A stretch of DNA of 64,000 nt from Streptomyces corynorhini (lineage in GTDB: Bacteria > Actinomycetota > Actinomycetes > Streptomycetales > Streptomycetaceae): contig NZ_QQNA01000005.1 in the NCBI RefSeq assembly GCF_003346515.1, forward strand, positions 1 through 64,000, in the 5' to 3' direction. Position numbers and translations under genes: made by a program. Below are positions 1 through 8,323 of the stretch, one piece after another (the first letter of the stretch is position 1; each line of letters opens with the position of its first letter). The notes beneath the pieces were generated by a model, which had not been told where the DNA came from, did not search any database, and saw only the letters and a list, made by a program, of their open reading frames with translations.

Positions 1-145
1 CATTACATCTGCAGCATTCTCAACCAACACGCAAGACGGCAGATCACAGGTGCTTCCAACAGAAGAAGGCAACTGCCGTTACATCTCAGCGCATCCGCAG
101 CACCGCAGGCCAGAGACACAACGCTGCCTCAACATCAGTGAGAAC

Positions 146-391
146 TCACAACGGCTGTCGCGGCTCCCAGGCCACATGCCCATCGAGGTAGGCGAGAATT
201 TCACGGCCCTCTTCGTCGATGCCGTAGTAGCTCGGTGCACCGGGCCAGCCGTTAGCCTCAAGCATCTTTAACAGGTCGCCGATGAACCGCGAGCTGGCCG
301 ATGGGGGCCGTCGCACTGTGGCGCCGACACGCACGACGTGATTGATGAAGCCACCAGGCAAGGACGACTCAGTCATCCCTCTACTGTGCAC
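146..391 (-). pseudogene. Aminoglycoside-phosphotransferase-like gene, N-terminal remnant
   Basis: The 81-residue reading frame resembles the N-terminus of actinobacterial phosphotransferase-family (APH) proteins: VVRVGATVRRPPSASSRFIGD, then a GAPSYYGIDEEGRE segment and a LAYLDGHVA segment, the usual order in this family. The catalytic HxD and Mg-binding DxD motifs, expected more than 100 residues later, are absent because the frame stops and the downstream sequence has no homology. It is therefore a 5' fragment of a gene usually about 250-300 codons long. The family call rests on motif memory only. Confidence 0.55.
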
Positions 392-688
392 GACCTGGAC
401 CTCGAACTCCCAATAGATTCCCCACTGCTCAACGTGTGCGTGTCACGGAATGTGAGCCACGACCCGAGAGAAATCGACGTCAGCGCAGAGGAGTATGAGG
501 TTCGTAAGTCGCTTCCTGGCCGAGGACGCCGATCGGCGCCTGGCGAAGATCCAGCGACTGCTCCAGTGCCGCGTGAACGTGACTGGCGCTGAGGTGGAGC
601 ACCACCGGGGAGCGGGCTGACGAGGTGTCGATGCCGGGCGCCTGGGCGAGTGTCAGCAGCGCCTGGAGGCGACGATGTCCCGACTCAG
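392..688. other. No gene recognised
   Basis: About 300 bases between the phosphotransferase remnant and the folD remnant. Short frames exist on both strands but none has a recognisable motif, a ribosome site and a start together. I see no regulatory structure here. Confidence 0.4.
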
Positions 689-1273
689 ACAGCTCAGCTC
701 CTGGACGGCACCGGTCTTGCCAGACGCATCGCGAAGAGGCTGCGGCCAAGGCGGCGGAGGTCTCACGGCGCACGGGTACCGGTCCCCGTCTGGCGACGGT
801 GCTGGCGACGGTGCTGGTGCTGGTGCTGGTGCTGGTGCTGGTGCTGGTGGGAGAGGATCCCGCGTCGGTTACGTATGTCCGTATGAAGCGGGCACGGTGC
901 GCGAAAGCAGGCATCCAGTCCCGGCACATCGGCCTGCCGGCCACCACCACGGCCGCCGAACTGATCGACACCCTCGCTGGTCTGTCCGGCGATCCGGAAG
1001 TCCGCGGAATCCTGCTTCAGCATCCTCGCGGCCCGCACATCGACGAACGCGCGGCGTTCGAGGCCATTGCACCGGAGAAAGATGTCGACGGGGTCAGGCG
1101 CGGTGGTGATTGACGCCGGGTACAACCGGGGCAACATCGGTGACGTGGACTTCGACGCCGTCCTCATCCGCGCCCGTCTGATCACTCCAGTGCCCGGTGG
1201 CGTCGGACCGACGAACATCGCCGCCCTGCTCACGCAGACCGTGGGAGCCGCCGCGAACCAACTCGGAATCGGG
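689..1273 (+). pseudogene. folD: FolD (methylene-THF dehydrogenase/cyclohydrolase) remnant
   Basis: Three pieces of FolD lie in order but in different frames. TAQLLDGTGLARRI (about 689-733) is the usual N-terminus. A frameshift near 733 leads to EEAAAKAAEVSRRTGTGPRLATVL and then GEDPASVTYVRMKRARCAKAG. The frame continues through [14 protein letters not shown] to EKDVDGV near 1096. There the gene jumps to [10 protein letters not shown] and [11 protein letters not shown], so the whole NADP-binding Rossmann part (roughly 90 codons) is deleted. A start codon is missing at the expected place, where CAG stands before ACA GCT CAG. A CTGGTG expansion adds extra Leu-Val pairs before GEDPAS. Streptomyces usually carry another intact folD, so this is probably a dead extra copy. 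Confidence 0.85.
790..849 (+). repeat. Tandem repeat inside folD remnant: 12 bp x2 then CTGGTG x6
   Basis: Two copies of CTGGCGACGGTG (790-813) are followed by six copies of CTGGTG (814-849). In intact FolD this place reads only LATVLVGEDP, so both units are local expansions of coding sequence. In the folD frame they encode LATV twice and Leu-Val six times. Confidence 0.95.
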
Positions 1274-1374
1274 AGCACTGGGGTTTCGCTCAGAACGGGA
1301 GAGCGGTGTGTCGGGTCGGCTGTTCTTCTGGTGACGGCTCGCCGCCCACGAGGGCGGTGAGCCGTGAGTGGGTC

Positions 1375-1473
1375 ATGCTGCCCTCCGGACAGGCCGCCGC
1401 CGAAGCGTTCTACCGCTTCATCGACGCCGCCTACGAACGCCGGTCCGTGATCGTCGTACAACCCGGACCGTGA
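1375..1473 (+). pseudogene. istB: IS21-type helper ATPase (IstB) fragment
   Basis: The frame reads AAAEAFYRFIDAAYERRSVIV, the stretch after the Walker B region of IstB-like ATPases (typically EAF/LFRLIDAAYERRS followed by TSN). The following TSN/sensor segment is replaced by VQPGP and a stop at 1471-1473. About 30 of some 250 codons remain. No IstA partner or terminal repeats are visible. It marks an old IS21-family insertion. Confidence 0.6.
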
Positions 1474-1797
1474 CACGAAAGGCTCCGCCTGACAGCCCCG
1501 GGCGAACACGCCGCCCGGATGCACGAACAGCGGGAAGCGAGGGACGAGCCGCGGGCCGACGTGTGGCTGCCCGCAGACGTCGGCCGCCACCTGCGCGCCA
1601 TCGCGGCCCGCACCCGCCTCACCCCCGAACGGGTACTCGCCGAACTCGCCCGCCACGCCGCACTCCGCGACGACGGCACCCTGGCCATCCCCCCTGCCAC
1701 CCGAACTGAACGAGACCGCCCTCCGAGCGGGAGAACCTCTGCTGGACCAACGTCCGACATCCAGAGGTGCCCCGGCTGGAACTCGCCCTGTCGCTGA
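1474..1797 (+). pseudogene. Hypothetical protein fragment with a helical segment
   Basis: The frame is open from 1474; the first ATG is at 1519. It contains VWLPADVGRHLRAIAARTRLTPERVLAELA (read in parts), which resembles a short helical motif (xxLRxIAxxTGLTPExVLAxLA) seen in small Streptomyces regulators or antitoxin-like proteins. The remainder is low-complexity Arg/Pro/Thr sequence. There is no clear ribosome site. I treat it as a degraded piece of unknown function. Confidence 0.3.
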
Positions 1798-2012
1798 TCT
1801 CTGTCGCTGGTGAACGAGCATCGTCGCGGGCCCGGTGGGCTCTGGAGGCCCAAGTCGTCCAGTGGGGCATTCTCGCTGTCCCCCGCGTGAGCCACATGCA
1901 AGTGCACTCCCGGGGGTGACGATTCCGGATCGCCGTTTCCATAACGTTCAGTCATAGCGCCATCGGCCGTCGGAATAAACGAACTTTCCCCCAATTCTTC
2001 TTGGAGTTCCTC

Positions 2013-2945
2013 ATGATGCACACCGTCAAGGCAACCGCCATGGCCGTACTGTGCTGTGCAGTGGTCGGCACGGGGCTCGTTGCCTGCGAGGATTCCCCCT
2101 CACCCGCCGAGAAGGCCGTCGACAAGTCCATCGACGACGCCGTCGACGAAGCCCTCGATGACGCCCTCGGCAACACGTTCACCGGAACCAAGAAGATCAA
2201 GGTCGGAGACCGGTCGGTGAACGTCTCCTGCTCCGGCAAGACGGCGGAGAAAGACCAGCCGCTCGTCCTGCTGCTGGCCGGTGTGGGTGACGGTCTTGGC
2301 AAGATTGCCGGCCTGCAGAAGACCCTCAGTGAGCAGGCCAGGGTCTGCTCCTACGACCGGCTGGGCGAAGGCGCGAGCGACAAGCCCAAGGGCCTCCAGC
2401 ACCAGGCCGACAGCGCGAAGATCCTGACCGCCGTGCTCGACGATGTCGCAGGTGACCGTCCGGCCGTCCTGGCCGGTCACTCGCTGGGCGGACAGATCGC
2501 GGCCCGGTACGCCCCCGAGCACCAGGACCGGGTCAAGGGACTGGTGCTGATGGACGCCACGATCCCGGCGCTGAACGCCGGCGTCTCGAAGGCGATCCCC
2601 AAGTCGGCCACCGGCCAGGGCGCGCAACTGCTCGCGGGGACCATCGCGGCCAACAGCGGCGAGAACCAGGAGAAGTTCGTCATCGAGGACGCGAAGGTCA
2701 GCTCCGCCGGGGACATCCCCGTGGAGATCATCAAGCACGAGAGCCAGTACGCCGAGGTGCCCGAATACGGTCCCGCCCTGGAAGAGATGTGGTCCAAGGG
2801 GCAGGAGCAGTGGCTCGCGCTCTCCTCCAACAGCAAGCTCAGCACCGCCGCCAAGAGCGGCCACTACATCTACGTCGACCGGCCCGACCTCGCCATCAAG
2901 GCAGTACGGAAGGTCACCGCACAGGCCACCGACGACCTGCGGTAA
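2013..2945 (+). CDS. Alpha/beta-hydrolase lipoprotein
   Basis: A 310-residue exported lipoprotein. The N-terminus has a basic start, a hydrophobic stretch and the lipobox LVAC at about residues 24-27, so it should be anchored outside the membrane. The hydrolase core follows: an oxyanion-type strand LVLLLAGVGDG, then CSYDRLGEGAS, the nucleophile elbow AGHSLGGQ near residue 155, and a late SGHYIYVDRPD that can supply the catalytic His. ATG ATG at 2013/2016 follow GGAG at 2003-2006. That ribosome site decides the start and excludes the upstream in-frame TTG at 2001, which overlaps it. The substrate is unknown. It stands alone between decayed regions and looks intact. Confidence 0.85.
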   Translation: MMHTVKATAMAVLCCAVVGTGLVACEDSPSPAEKAVDKSIDDAVDEALDDALGNTFTGTKKIKVGDRSVNVSCSGKTAEKDQPLVLLLAGVGDGLGKIAGLQKTLSEQARVCSYDRLGEGASDKPKGLQHQADSAKILTAVLDDVAGDRPAVLAGHSLGGQIAARYAPEHQDRVKGLVLMDATIPALNAGVSKAIPKSATGQGAQLLAGTIAANSGENQEKFVIEDAKVSSAGDIPVEIIKHESQYAEVPEYGPALEEMWSKGQEQWLALSSNSKLSTAAKSGHYIYVDRPDLAIKAVRKVTAQATDDLR

Positions 2946-3810
2946 GCAGCCCTTGAAGGTCCGTCACGCTGGTTTCATCTGGCGGCTGTTGACCGTCCAA
3001 GCGGTCTCTCTATTCGGCGGTCAGGGCGCCTGCGCGGCGGAGCACAGCCTGTGGCTGTGCTCGGCTTGACTTCTATCCTCGGGGCGGATGTTGGCTCCCC
3101 CTGGTCACCTGGAGCCGGGGCTTCGGTACTGTCTCGCCGCGTCAGCGGCGCAGGACGTTGACGACTCGTTCTCTTCCGAGGACGGTGCGTCTTCGCATCC
3201 GGTAGGGGTGACCAGGTACGGCCCGACCCACTTGCGGGAGTAGCCATCGTCGCGCCGAAGCCGATGGCCAGGCCGCCGACGAGGGAGCCCTGGATCTGGC
3301 ATGCCCAGGTCGGATTGGCCTGGCTCCCGGGTCCTCCAGGGTGCGCCGGTACAGTACGGCCCGGCGTCGTCCAGGACGAGGATCCGCAGCGTCATCCCGG
3401 CCTCGTACCACCGCACGGTCCGCAGACGGCCGAGGGTCTTGGTATGTGCGCTCGGGTCGTCGGACCAGATCGGGAATCCGATCGGGTCCGGCAGATCGGC
3501 AGGTCAGCAGGTCAGCAGGTCAGCAGGTCAGCAGCGTCGAACGCGCACACGGGCAGTTCCTCGCCCGTCGTACATACCAGCCACGCCATGCGGTCGTTGA
3601 CGAAGCACTGCTCCGCACCTCGGACGGCCGACTGCGTCGTGCGGGGGTCGGTGACTCCATGCACTTGTACCGCACCCTGGCCGCGCATACCGCGCTCGAC
3701 GTTGTCGTCGGCCCAACGCAGCAACTCCTGGGAACTCCGGGAACATCACACGCGCGTGGATGAGTTGTCGCCACACGGCACACAACAAGGCCGCCGAATG
3801 GAGGTCACCC
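2946..3810. other. Degenerate stretch, no gene recognised
   Basis: Several overlapping short frames run on both strands but none shows a family motif I know. The minus-strand frame around 3512-3724 contains the phrase DDNVERGMRGQGAVQVHGV and could be an old coding remnant of unknown origin. The stretch also holds an 8-bp tandem repeat at 3501-3535 and leads into the transposase remnant. Confidence 0.4.
3501..3535. repeat. 8-bp tandem repeat (AGGTCAGC, four copies)
   Basis: AGGTCAGC is repeated four times head to tail with a partial fifth copy. Because 8 is not a multiple of 3, each added copy would shift any reading frame, in keeping with the non-coding look of the region. Confidence 0.95.
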
Positions 3811-4668
3811 CACCTGAACCAGGGGCGGTTGGAGATGGATGGACTACGTCGGGCTCTGGTCTCGACACCGCTGCCGAAGGCGGCCGACGGGCGCCCGGTG
3901 CTGACGGTGGACGTCTCGCCGTGGCTTCAGCCGGACGCGGACACCGCCCCCGACCGGTGCTTCTGCCACACGTACGAGTACGGCGACAACAAGCATCGTC
4001 TGGGGCGAGGAGCACGCAATCACCGTCTCTGATACTCGCCGATACGGGAAGGCGACCGCACGGGCCCGGGACCGGCTGCACCCGCGGCCGACGCGCCGGG
4101 CCGCGTGACTCGACCACGCCGCCGAACTGCCGCTCGTCGAGGGCACCGTGATCCGGCTGGAGGTCTCTCGCCCACCGTCCGGCGCCGAGCCGACGCCGGT
4201 GTGGCGGTGGTGGTCCAAGACCGGCGCCACCGGCGCCTATGTCGACCGCTGCCGACGGGCGTTCCTGCGACGATGCGACGTCGAGCACACCTTCAGGATG
4301 CTGACGCAGACCCTCGGCAGGGACATCCCCCGCCTCCGGAGCCCGTAAGCCGCCGACCGGTAAACCTGGCTGATCATCACCGCCCACGCCCGGCTCCGCC
4401 TCGCTCGTCCACTCGTTCAGGACCTCCGACGTACCGGGGAGAAACCGGCCCCGCCCGAACGTCTCACCCCGGCCCGCGTCCGGCGGGGGTTTCGGAACAT
4501 CCGTCCCAAGGCCGCTATCCGAGCCGGTGCACCGAAACCCGCACGCTCCGGTACCGGTCGGCCACCGGGGGCCAGGAACCGGTGGCCCGCCACCCGTCAT
4601 GACGTGGGACGAGTCCTCGCCACCGGTCAGCCCTACCAACGGCCCGCCCACCACAAGGTCGGCACTCC
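3811..4668 (+). pseudogene. NF041680-type transposase, decayed
   Basis: Segments match, in order, a widespread Streptomyces transposase group: LRRALVSTPLPKAADGR, LTVDVSPWLQPDADTAPDR and FCHTYEYGDNK. A deletion near 4000 follows. The sequence then continues RYGKATARARDR, an in-frame stop at about 4106, LPLVEGTVIRLEV, WWSKTGATGAYVDR, AFLRRCDVEHTFRMLTQTLG, another stop near 4347, a second stop, then LTPARVRRGFRNIR and TRHDVGR. The central domain carrying most catalytic acidic residues is missing and at least two stops interrupt the rest. No clean terminal inverted repeats are visible. The piece is a dead insertion-sequence relic. Confidence 0.8.
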
Positions 4669-4901
4669 GGAGCGCGCCCCGCCGCTGCTGCGGCGGAGGG
4701 GCGCCGCCCCGGAACTGCCGTCGGATGTGGGGCCTTGGGCGGCGCCGCTCCTGCACCGACCACCGCGGCGGCCACCGCCAGAGGCCGGGAAAGCCGGATG
4801 GAATCCCACCGTCAGGGGCACCGGCTGGCTTCCCGTCCGTGGTCGGCTTGATCAGAGCAGTTCGCCCACGTTCAGTGGTGTCTCACCCCGCTCCGCCCCA
4901 A

Positions 4902-6182
4902 TCACGCACCCAACGACGTGACAACGCCCTTGCCTCTCATCCGCTCAAGGCGGCTGTCGGGTGTGTGCGCGGCGCGGATTGCCGGGTACAGTCCGGCCAC
5001 GGCTCCGATGAGCAGGGTGGCGCCGACCGCGATCACCAGGGCCACGGGTGGCACCGTGAGGGGCCAGCCCTTGATGAAGGCGAAGCCCGCGGTCACCGCG
5101 ACGCCGAGCAGCGAGCCGAGTAGTCCGCCGAACGCCGAGAGCAGGAGTGCTTCGGCGAGGAATTGCCTGCGGATGAGGAATTGCCTGCGGATGTGGCTGC
5201 GGGTGGCGCCGAGGGCGCGTCGGAGACCGATCTCGCGGCGGCGTTCCAGCACTGAGATGATCATCGTGTTGGCCACGCCGATGCCGCCGACGAGGAGGGC
5301 GACCGAACCGAGCCCGACGAGCAGCCCGGTGAACGCCTCGTCGGCGGCGTTCTTCGCGGCGAGGGCGTCGGAGGGCCGGGACACCGTGACCTCTTCGGGT
5401 GCCTGCGGGTTGACCGTGCGGCCAAGGCGGGAACGCACCGATTCCACGGCTGCGTCCGCCGAGCGCTCGTAGACGACGGTCGGGCTGCCGTCGTAGCCGA
5501 ACTGCGAGCGCGCGATCGGGGTGCCGAGCAGCGCGGGGGTGTCGAGATCCGGCGCGAGCGGCACGGCTTCGAGGATTCCGACCACGGTGAAGTACCGGTC
5601 GCCGATCCACACCTGGGATCCGGTGGAGGCGACGCCCAGCCGTTCGGCGGCCTTCGAGCCGAGGACAACGGTGGGGAGATTCGCGGTGGCGTGGTTCAGC
5701 CAGGCTCCCGCCGCGAGCCTGGCGCCCACGGTGCCGGGCAGGTGGAGATCGGTGGCACGGGCGGTGATGCCGCCGGTGGCGTCCTTGTCGGAGAAGTGGC
5801 TGCGGTACACCCCGGCATCGAGGTCGCCGACGCCGCTCGCGCTCTCGACTCCGTCCAGGAGGCCGATCTTCGCGATGGTGTCCGGCGGCAGTTTCGTGTC
5901 CTGTCCGAAGACGCTCTTGCCGGCCTGCGCGGTCAGCAGGTTCGTCCCGAGAGCCGCCAATCGGGCGTTGAGCTTCGCCTGGCTCGACGCCGAGATGCCG
6001 ACGACAGCGATCATCGCCGCGATACCGATCGCGATGCCCGACGCCGACAGGACCGCGCGGGCCGGCCGGGTGCGCAGCCCGACGGTACCCAGCCGCAGCA
6101 GGTCTCGGCCGAGCAACCGTGAACGGGGCGGACGTGGAGGTGCCGGGCTCGGCGCGGCCGCTGAAATCATCGACGCGCTCAT
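4902..6182 (-). CDS. FtsX/MacB-like ABC transporter permease
   Basis: A 426-residue membrane protein with an N-terminal helix (VLSASGIAIGIAAMIAVVGIS), a long extracytoplasmic MacB-type domain, and three C-terminal helices starting at LLVGLGSVALLVGGIGVANT. VLERRREIGLRRALGATRSHI is the diagnostic FtsX-family loop. The ATG at 6180-6182 overlaps the stop of the ATPase remnant (ATGA), the usual coupling of such pairs. An 18-bp in-frame duplication adds residues within the loop (RRQFLIRRQFL). The C-terminus after YPAIRAA does not follow the usual RLxPxxAL ending, so the last residues may be altered. Its ATPase partner and two-component regulator are wrecked, so it may no longer function. Confidence 0.75.
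   Translation of the reverse strand: MSASMISAAAPSPAPPRPPRSRLLGRDLLRLGTVGLRTRPARAVLSASGIAIGIAAMIAVVGISASSQAKLNARLAALGTNLLTAQAGKSVFGQDTKLPPDTIAKIGLLDGVESASGVGDLDAGVYRSHFSDKDATGGITARATDLHLPGTVGARLAAGAWLNHATANLPTVVLGSKAAERLGVASTGSQVWIGDRYFTVVGILEAVPLAPDLDTPALLGTPIARSQFGYDGSPTVVYERSADAAVESVRSRLGRTVNPQAPEEVTVSRPSDALAAKNAADEAFTGLLVGLGSVALLVGGIGVANTMIISVLERRREIGLRRALGATRSHIRRQFLIRRQFLAEALLLSAFGGLLGSLLGVAVTAGFAFIKGWPLTVPPVALVIAVGATLLIGAVAGLYPAIRAAHTPDSRLERMRGKGVVTSLGA
5157..5192. repeat. 18-bp tandem duplication in the FtsX-like gene
   Basis: GAGGAATTGCCTGCGGAT occurs twice in direct succession. On the coding (minus) strand it keeps frame and duplicates about six residues, giving RRQFLIRRQFL where the family normally has a single RRQFL. 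Confidence 0.95.
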
Positions 6183-6352
6183 ACGATCGCCTTCTCGGCG
6201 GAGTCGGAGAGGACTCGCCCGTCGCGGATGGCGATCTGACGCGGCAACCGCGCGGCCAGCTCCGCATCGTGGGTGATGACCACGACGGTGGTTCCCTCCG
6301 CGTTGATCTCGTGCAGGAGTTCGACGACGGTCGCACCCGACGCCGAATCGAG
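6179..6352 (-). pseudogene. ABC transporter ATP-binding protein, C-terminal fragment
   Basis: Only the last 55-60 residues survive: DSASGATVVELLHEIN, the H-loop strand TTVVVITHDAELAARL, and the tail IAIRDGRVLSD. Walker A, Q-loop and signature motif are missing. The stop overlaps the start of the FtsX-like permease by ATGA, so this was its ATPase. Upstream it is fused at about 6352, out of frame, to the DNA-binding domain of a response regulator; one deletion removed most of the ATPase and presumably a sensor kinase. Confidence 0.75.
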
Positions 6353-6873
6353 GCAGCCGTTCGGCGCTGAGTACGCCGCCACCGGCACGCATGAGCTGTT
6401 CCAGGACGGCGAACTCCTTCCGGCCGAGGCGCACCTGCCGCCCGTTCCGGTACACCTCTTGCCGGAACGAATCGAGCCTGACGCCGGCTGCCTCCAGCGA
6501 CGGGGGCGCCGCCGGCTGGTTTCGTCGATCGAGGGCACGCAACCGCAGCACAAGTTCCGGGAAGTCGAAGGGTTTCGCTACGTAGTCGTCGGCGCCCCGT
6601 TCGAAACCGGTTACCTTGTCGTCGAGGGTTCGCGCCGCCGTCAGCATCAGCACCCGGGCGCGGGGGCGTTCGACGACGATGCGCACACACGTCGTCGCCG
6701 TGCGTTCCCGGTATGTCACGGTCGAGGACGACCACGTCGTCATCGTTGACCAGGACGTATTCCAGGGCAGTGTCGCCGTCGTGCACCACGTCAGCCGCGA
6801 TACTCGCTCGACGCAGCCCCGTCTGGATCGCTTCCGCCAGGAGCAATTCGTCCCCCACGATCAGCACGCGCAT
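6353..6873 (-). pseudogene. OmpR-type response regulator, frameshifted and 3'-truncated
   Basis: The start ATG at 6871-6873 follows GGAGGAAG. The receiver begins MRVLIVGDELLLAEAIQTGL, with acidic residues at VGDE rather than the usual VEDE, and the phosphoacceptor region VVVLDRDIPG. A frameshift after HGDDVCA moves to RARVLMLTAARTLDDKVTGF, with the switch Lys in DDYVAKPFDFPEL. The DNA-binding domain starts as VRLGRKEFAVLEQLM and ends abruptly after GGVLSAERL, where the ABC ATPase fragment begins. With both a frameshift and a missing recognition helix it cannot work as a regulator. Confidence 0.75.
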
Positions 6874-7323
6874 GTCTTCCTCCCACGCTCGCGCCCACAT
6901 GGCGCGCCACAGGCAGCAAAACACGGCCTGGATTGCGAGACCGTTAAGGAATTCACCGATGCCACACCGTCCATCCAACGGTTCGACGGGCATCGCTGCC
7001 TCCTCGCCCTGACGCCCGACACGGCCCCGGAAAGGTCGCCCGTGTTGTAGTCGGCCACCAGTGCTACCAGTGCCACCAGTGGCACCAGTGCCGCCGCTGC
7101 CCCCATGTCCGTGGTGAGATTGCGCTCTGCGACGGACGGGGTGAGACGTTCGGCCGCCCGGTTGCAGGAGTCCGCGATTGGCCGCCGCCCGTCGGCACGA
7201 AGCCGCGCGTCCGCAGGGCAGAGGCCGGATGCGGCCCCGCTGCCGGTCCCACTGCCGGTCGCCCAGTCGGGCGTGACGAGGCATCAGGATCAGACCGCGG
7301 CGTTGCCGCGCACCCGGCCGGTC
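6874..7323. other. No gene recognised; 9-bp repeat
   Basis: About 450 bases between the response regulator start and the end of the acetyltransferase gene. I find no convincing coding frame. The only structure seen is the 9-bp tandem repeat at 7055-7090. Confidence 0.45.
7055..7090. repeat. 9-bp tandem repeat, four copies
   Basis: The unit is (C/G)(C/T)ACCAGTG repeated four times: CCACCAGTG, CTACCAGTG, CCACCAGTG, GCACCAGTG. It lies upstream of the response regulator remnant, outside recognised coding sequence. Confidence 0.9.
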
Positions 7324-7875
7324 TCAGCCGATCGTCTTGATCACCCGGGCGGGCACTCCCGCGACCACGGTGCCGGCTGGAACATCACGAGTGACCACCG
7401 CGCCGGCAGCGACCACCGCACCGGCACCGATGGTCACCCCCTGCGTGATCACGGCAGCCGTCCCGATCCAGACGTCGTCCTCGATGACGATCGGGGCGAA
7501 GGAGAGGTACTCGCGGCGCTCGGCCCGGGGCAGTGGATGGCCTCCGGTGATGAGACTGACCTTGGGGGCGATCATGACGCCGTTGCCGATACGGATGCCT
7601 CCCTTGTCCATGAAGGTGCATCCCTGGTTGACGAAGACGTTCTCCCCGAACGTCGTGTCGAGTCCGTACTCGGTAAAGAACGGCGGGTAGATCAACACCG
7701 ACTCCGGCAGCGGGCGACCGAACACAACGGAGAGAAGTTCCGCACGCCCTTCGCTGTCGCTGAACGGAAGCACGTTCAGCCGAGACGTCGCATCGGTCAC
7801 CTCCACGATCCGCTCCACATGACGCGCGAACTCAGGCGTCCGGACATACATGACCTGCTCTGTGCGGGTAGACAT
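7324..7875 (-). CDS. Sugar O-acetyltransferase (LacA/NodL/Maa type)
   Basis: A 183-residue cytoplasmic enzyme that should transfer acetyl from acetyl-CoA to a sugar hydroxyl. The N-terminal helical cap is present ([19 protein letters not shown]), then [21 protein letters not shown] as in maltose/galactoside acetyltransferases. Left-handed beta-helix repeats follow ([30 protein letters not shown]). The catalytic His lies in [13 protein letters not shown] at 7873-7875 starts the family-like part; a longer frame upstream has no homology. It is flanked by decayed sequence and has no obvious operon partner. Confidence 0.85.
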   Translation of the reverse strand: MSTRTEQVMYVRTPEFARHVERIVEVTDATSRLNVLPFSDSEGRAELLSVVFGRPLPESVLIYPPFFTEYGLDTTFGENVFVNQGCTFMDKGGIRIGNGVMIAPKVSLITGGHPLPRAERREYLSFAPIVIEDDVWIGTAAVITQGVTIGAGAVVAAGAVVTRDVPAGTVVAGVPARVIKTIG

Positions 7876-8141
7876 GCGCTGATCCCACCACCGCGCGGAA
7901 CACTCGATCAAACAACCCCGCACCACACCAGACACAACCAATGGTTGGGGAAGTGGAACGGGAGCCGGTGCAGATGGCCGCGTCGATCCTGTCGATCTGC
8001 GCACACGTGACGAACAGGTTCACCGACTTGCCCACGGAGATGCTGGAGCACGGCGAATCGCCCTTTCGGCGGCCGGATCGGGCCCACTCGGACAGCACCT
8101 TCCGGCACGGCTTCGAAGCACGCGAGCTGGCTGCCCCGAAG

Positions 8142-8291
8142 TTCGACAAGACCGACTACCCACAGCGGCACACGGTCGAGTGCGGCATCGATCGGCTCAA
8201 GCGTTGTCGCGCGGTCGCCACGAGATACGACAAACTCGCCGTCCGCTACGAGACGACTGCACGGGTCGCAGTCCTCAACGAGTGGCTGTAA
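8142..8291 (+). pseudogene. IS5-family transposase, C-terminal fragment
   Basis: FDKTDYPQRHTVECGIDRLK, then RCRAVATRYDKLAVRYETT and NEWL plus stop, is the typical end of Streptomyces IS5-family (DDE) transposases, including the VECGINRLKR-like Glu segment. Only about 50 residues remain. The reading frame is open upstream to 7941 but that part shows no transposase similarity. No terminal inverted repeat was recognised next to it. Confidence 0.75.
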
Positions 8292-8323
8292 CCAGCACTT
8301 TCACAACACGCCCCAGCCGTGTT

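Noticed and set aside
763..849. A minus-strand His-Gln repeat (HQHQHQ) protein
   Set aside because: It is the antisense reading of the CTGGTG expansion in the folD remnant.
1368..1709. A 113-residue Arg/Pro/Thr-rich protein
   Set aside because: It is an off-frame reading across the istB fragment and the following hypothetical frame.
3264..3810. Possible coding genes on either strand in the 3.2-3.8 kb region
   Set aside because: No family motif, ribosome site or consistent frame; reported only as an unrecognised stretch.
7941..8141. Upstream part of the IS5-type frame as transposase
   Set aside because: Similarity starts only at about 8142; the earlier residues do not match transposases and probably result from a junction.
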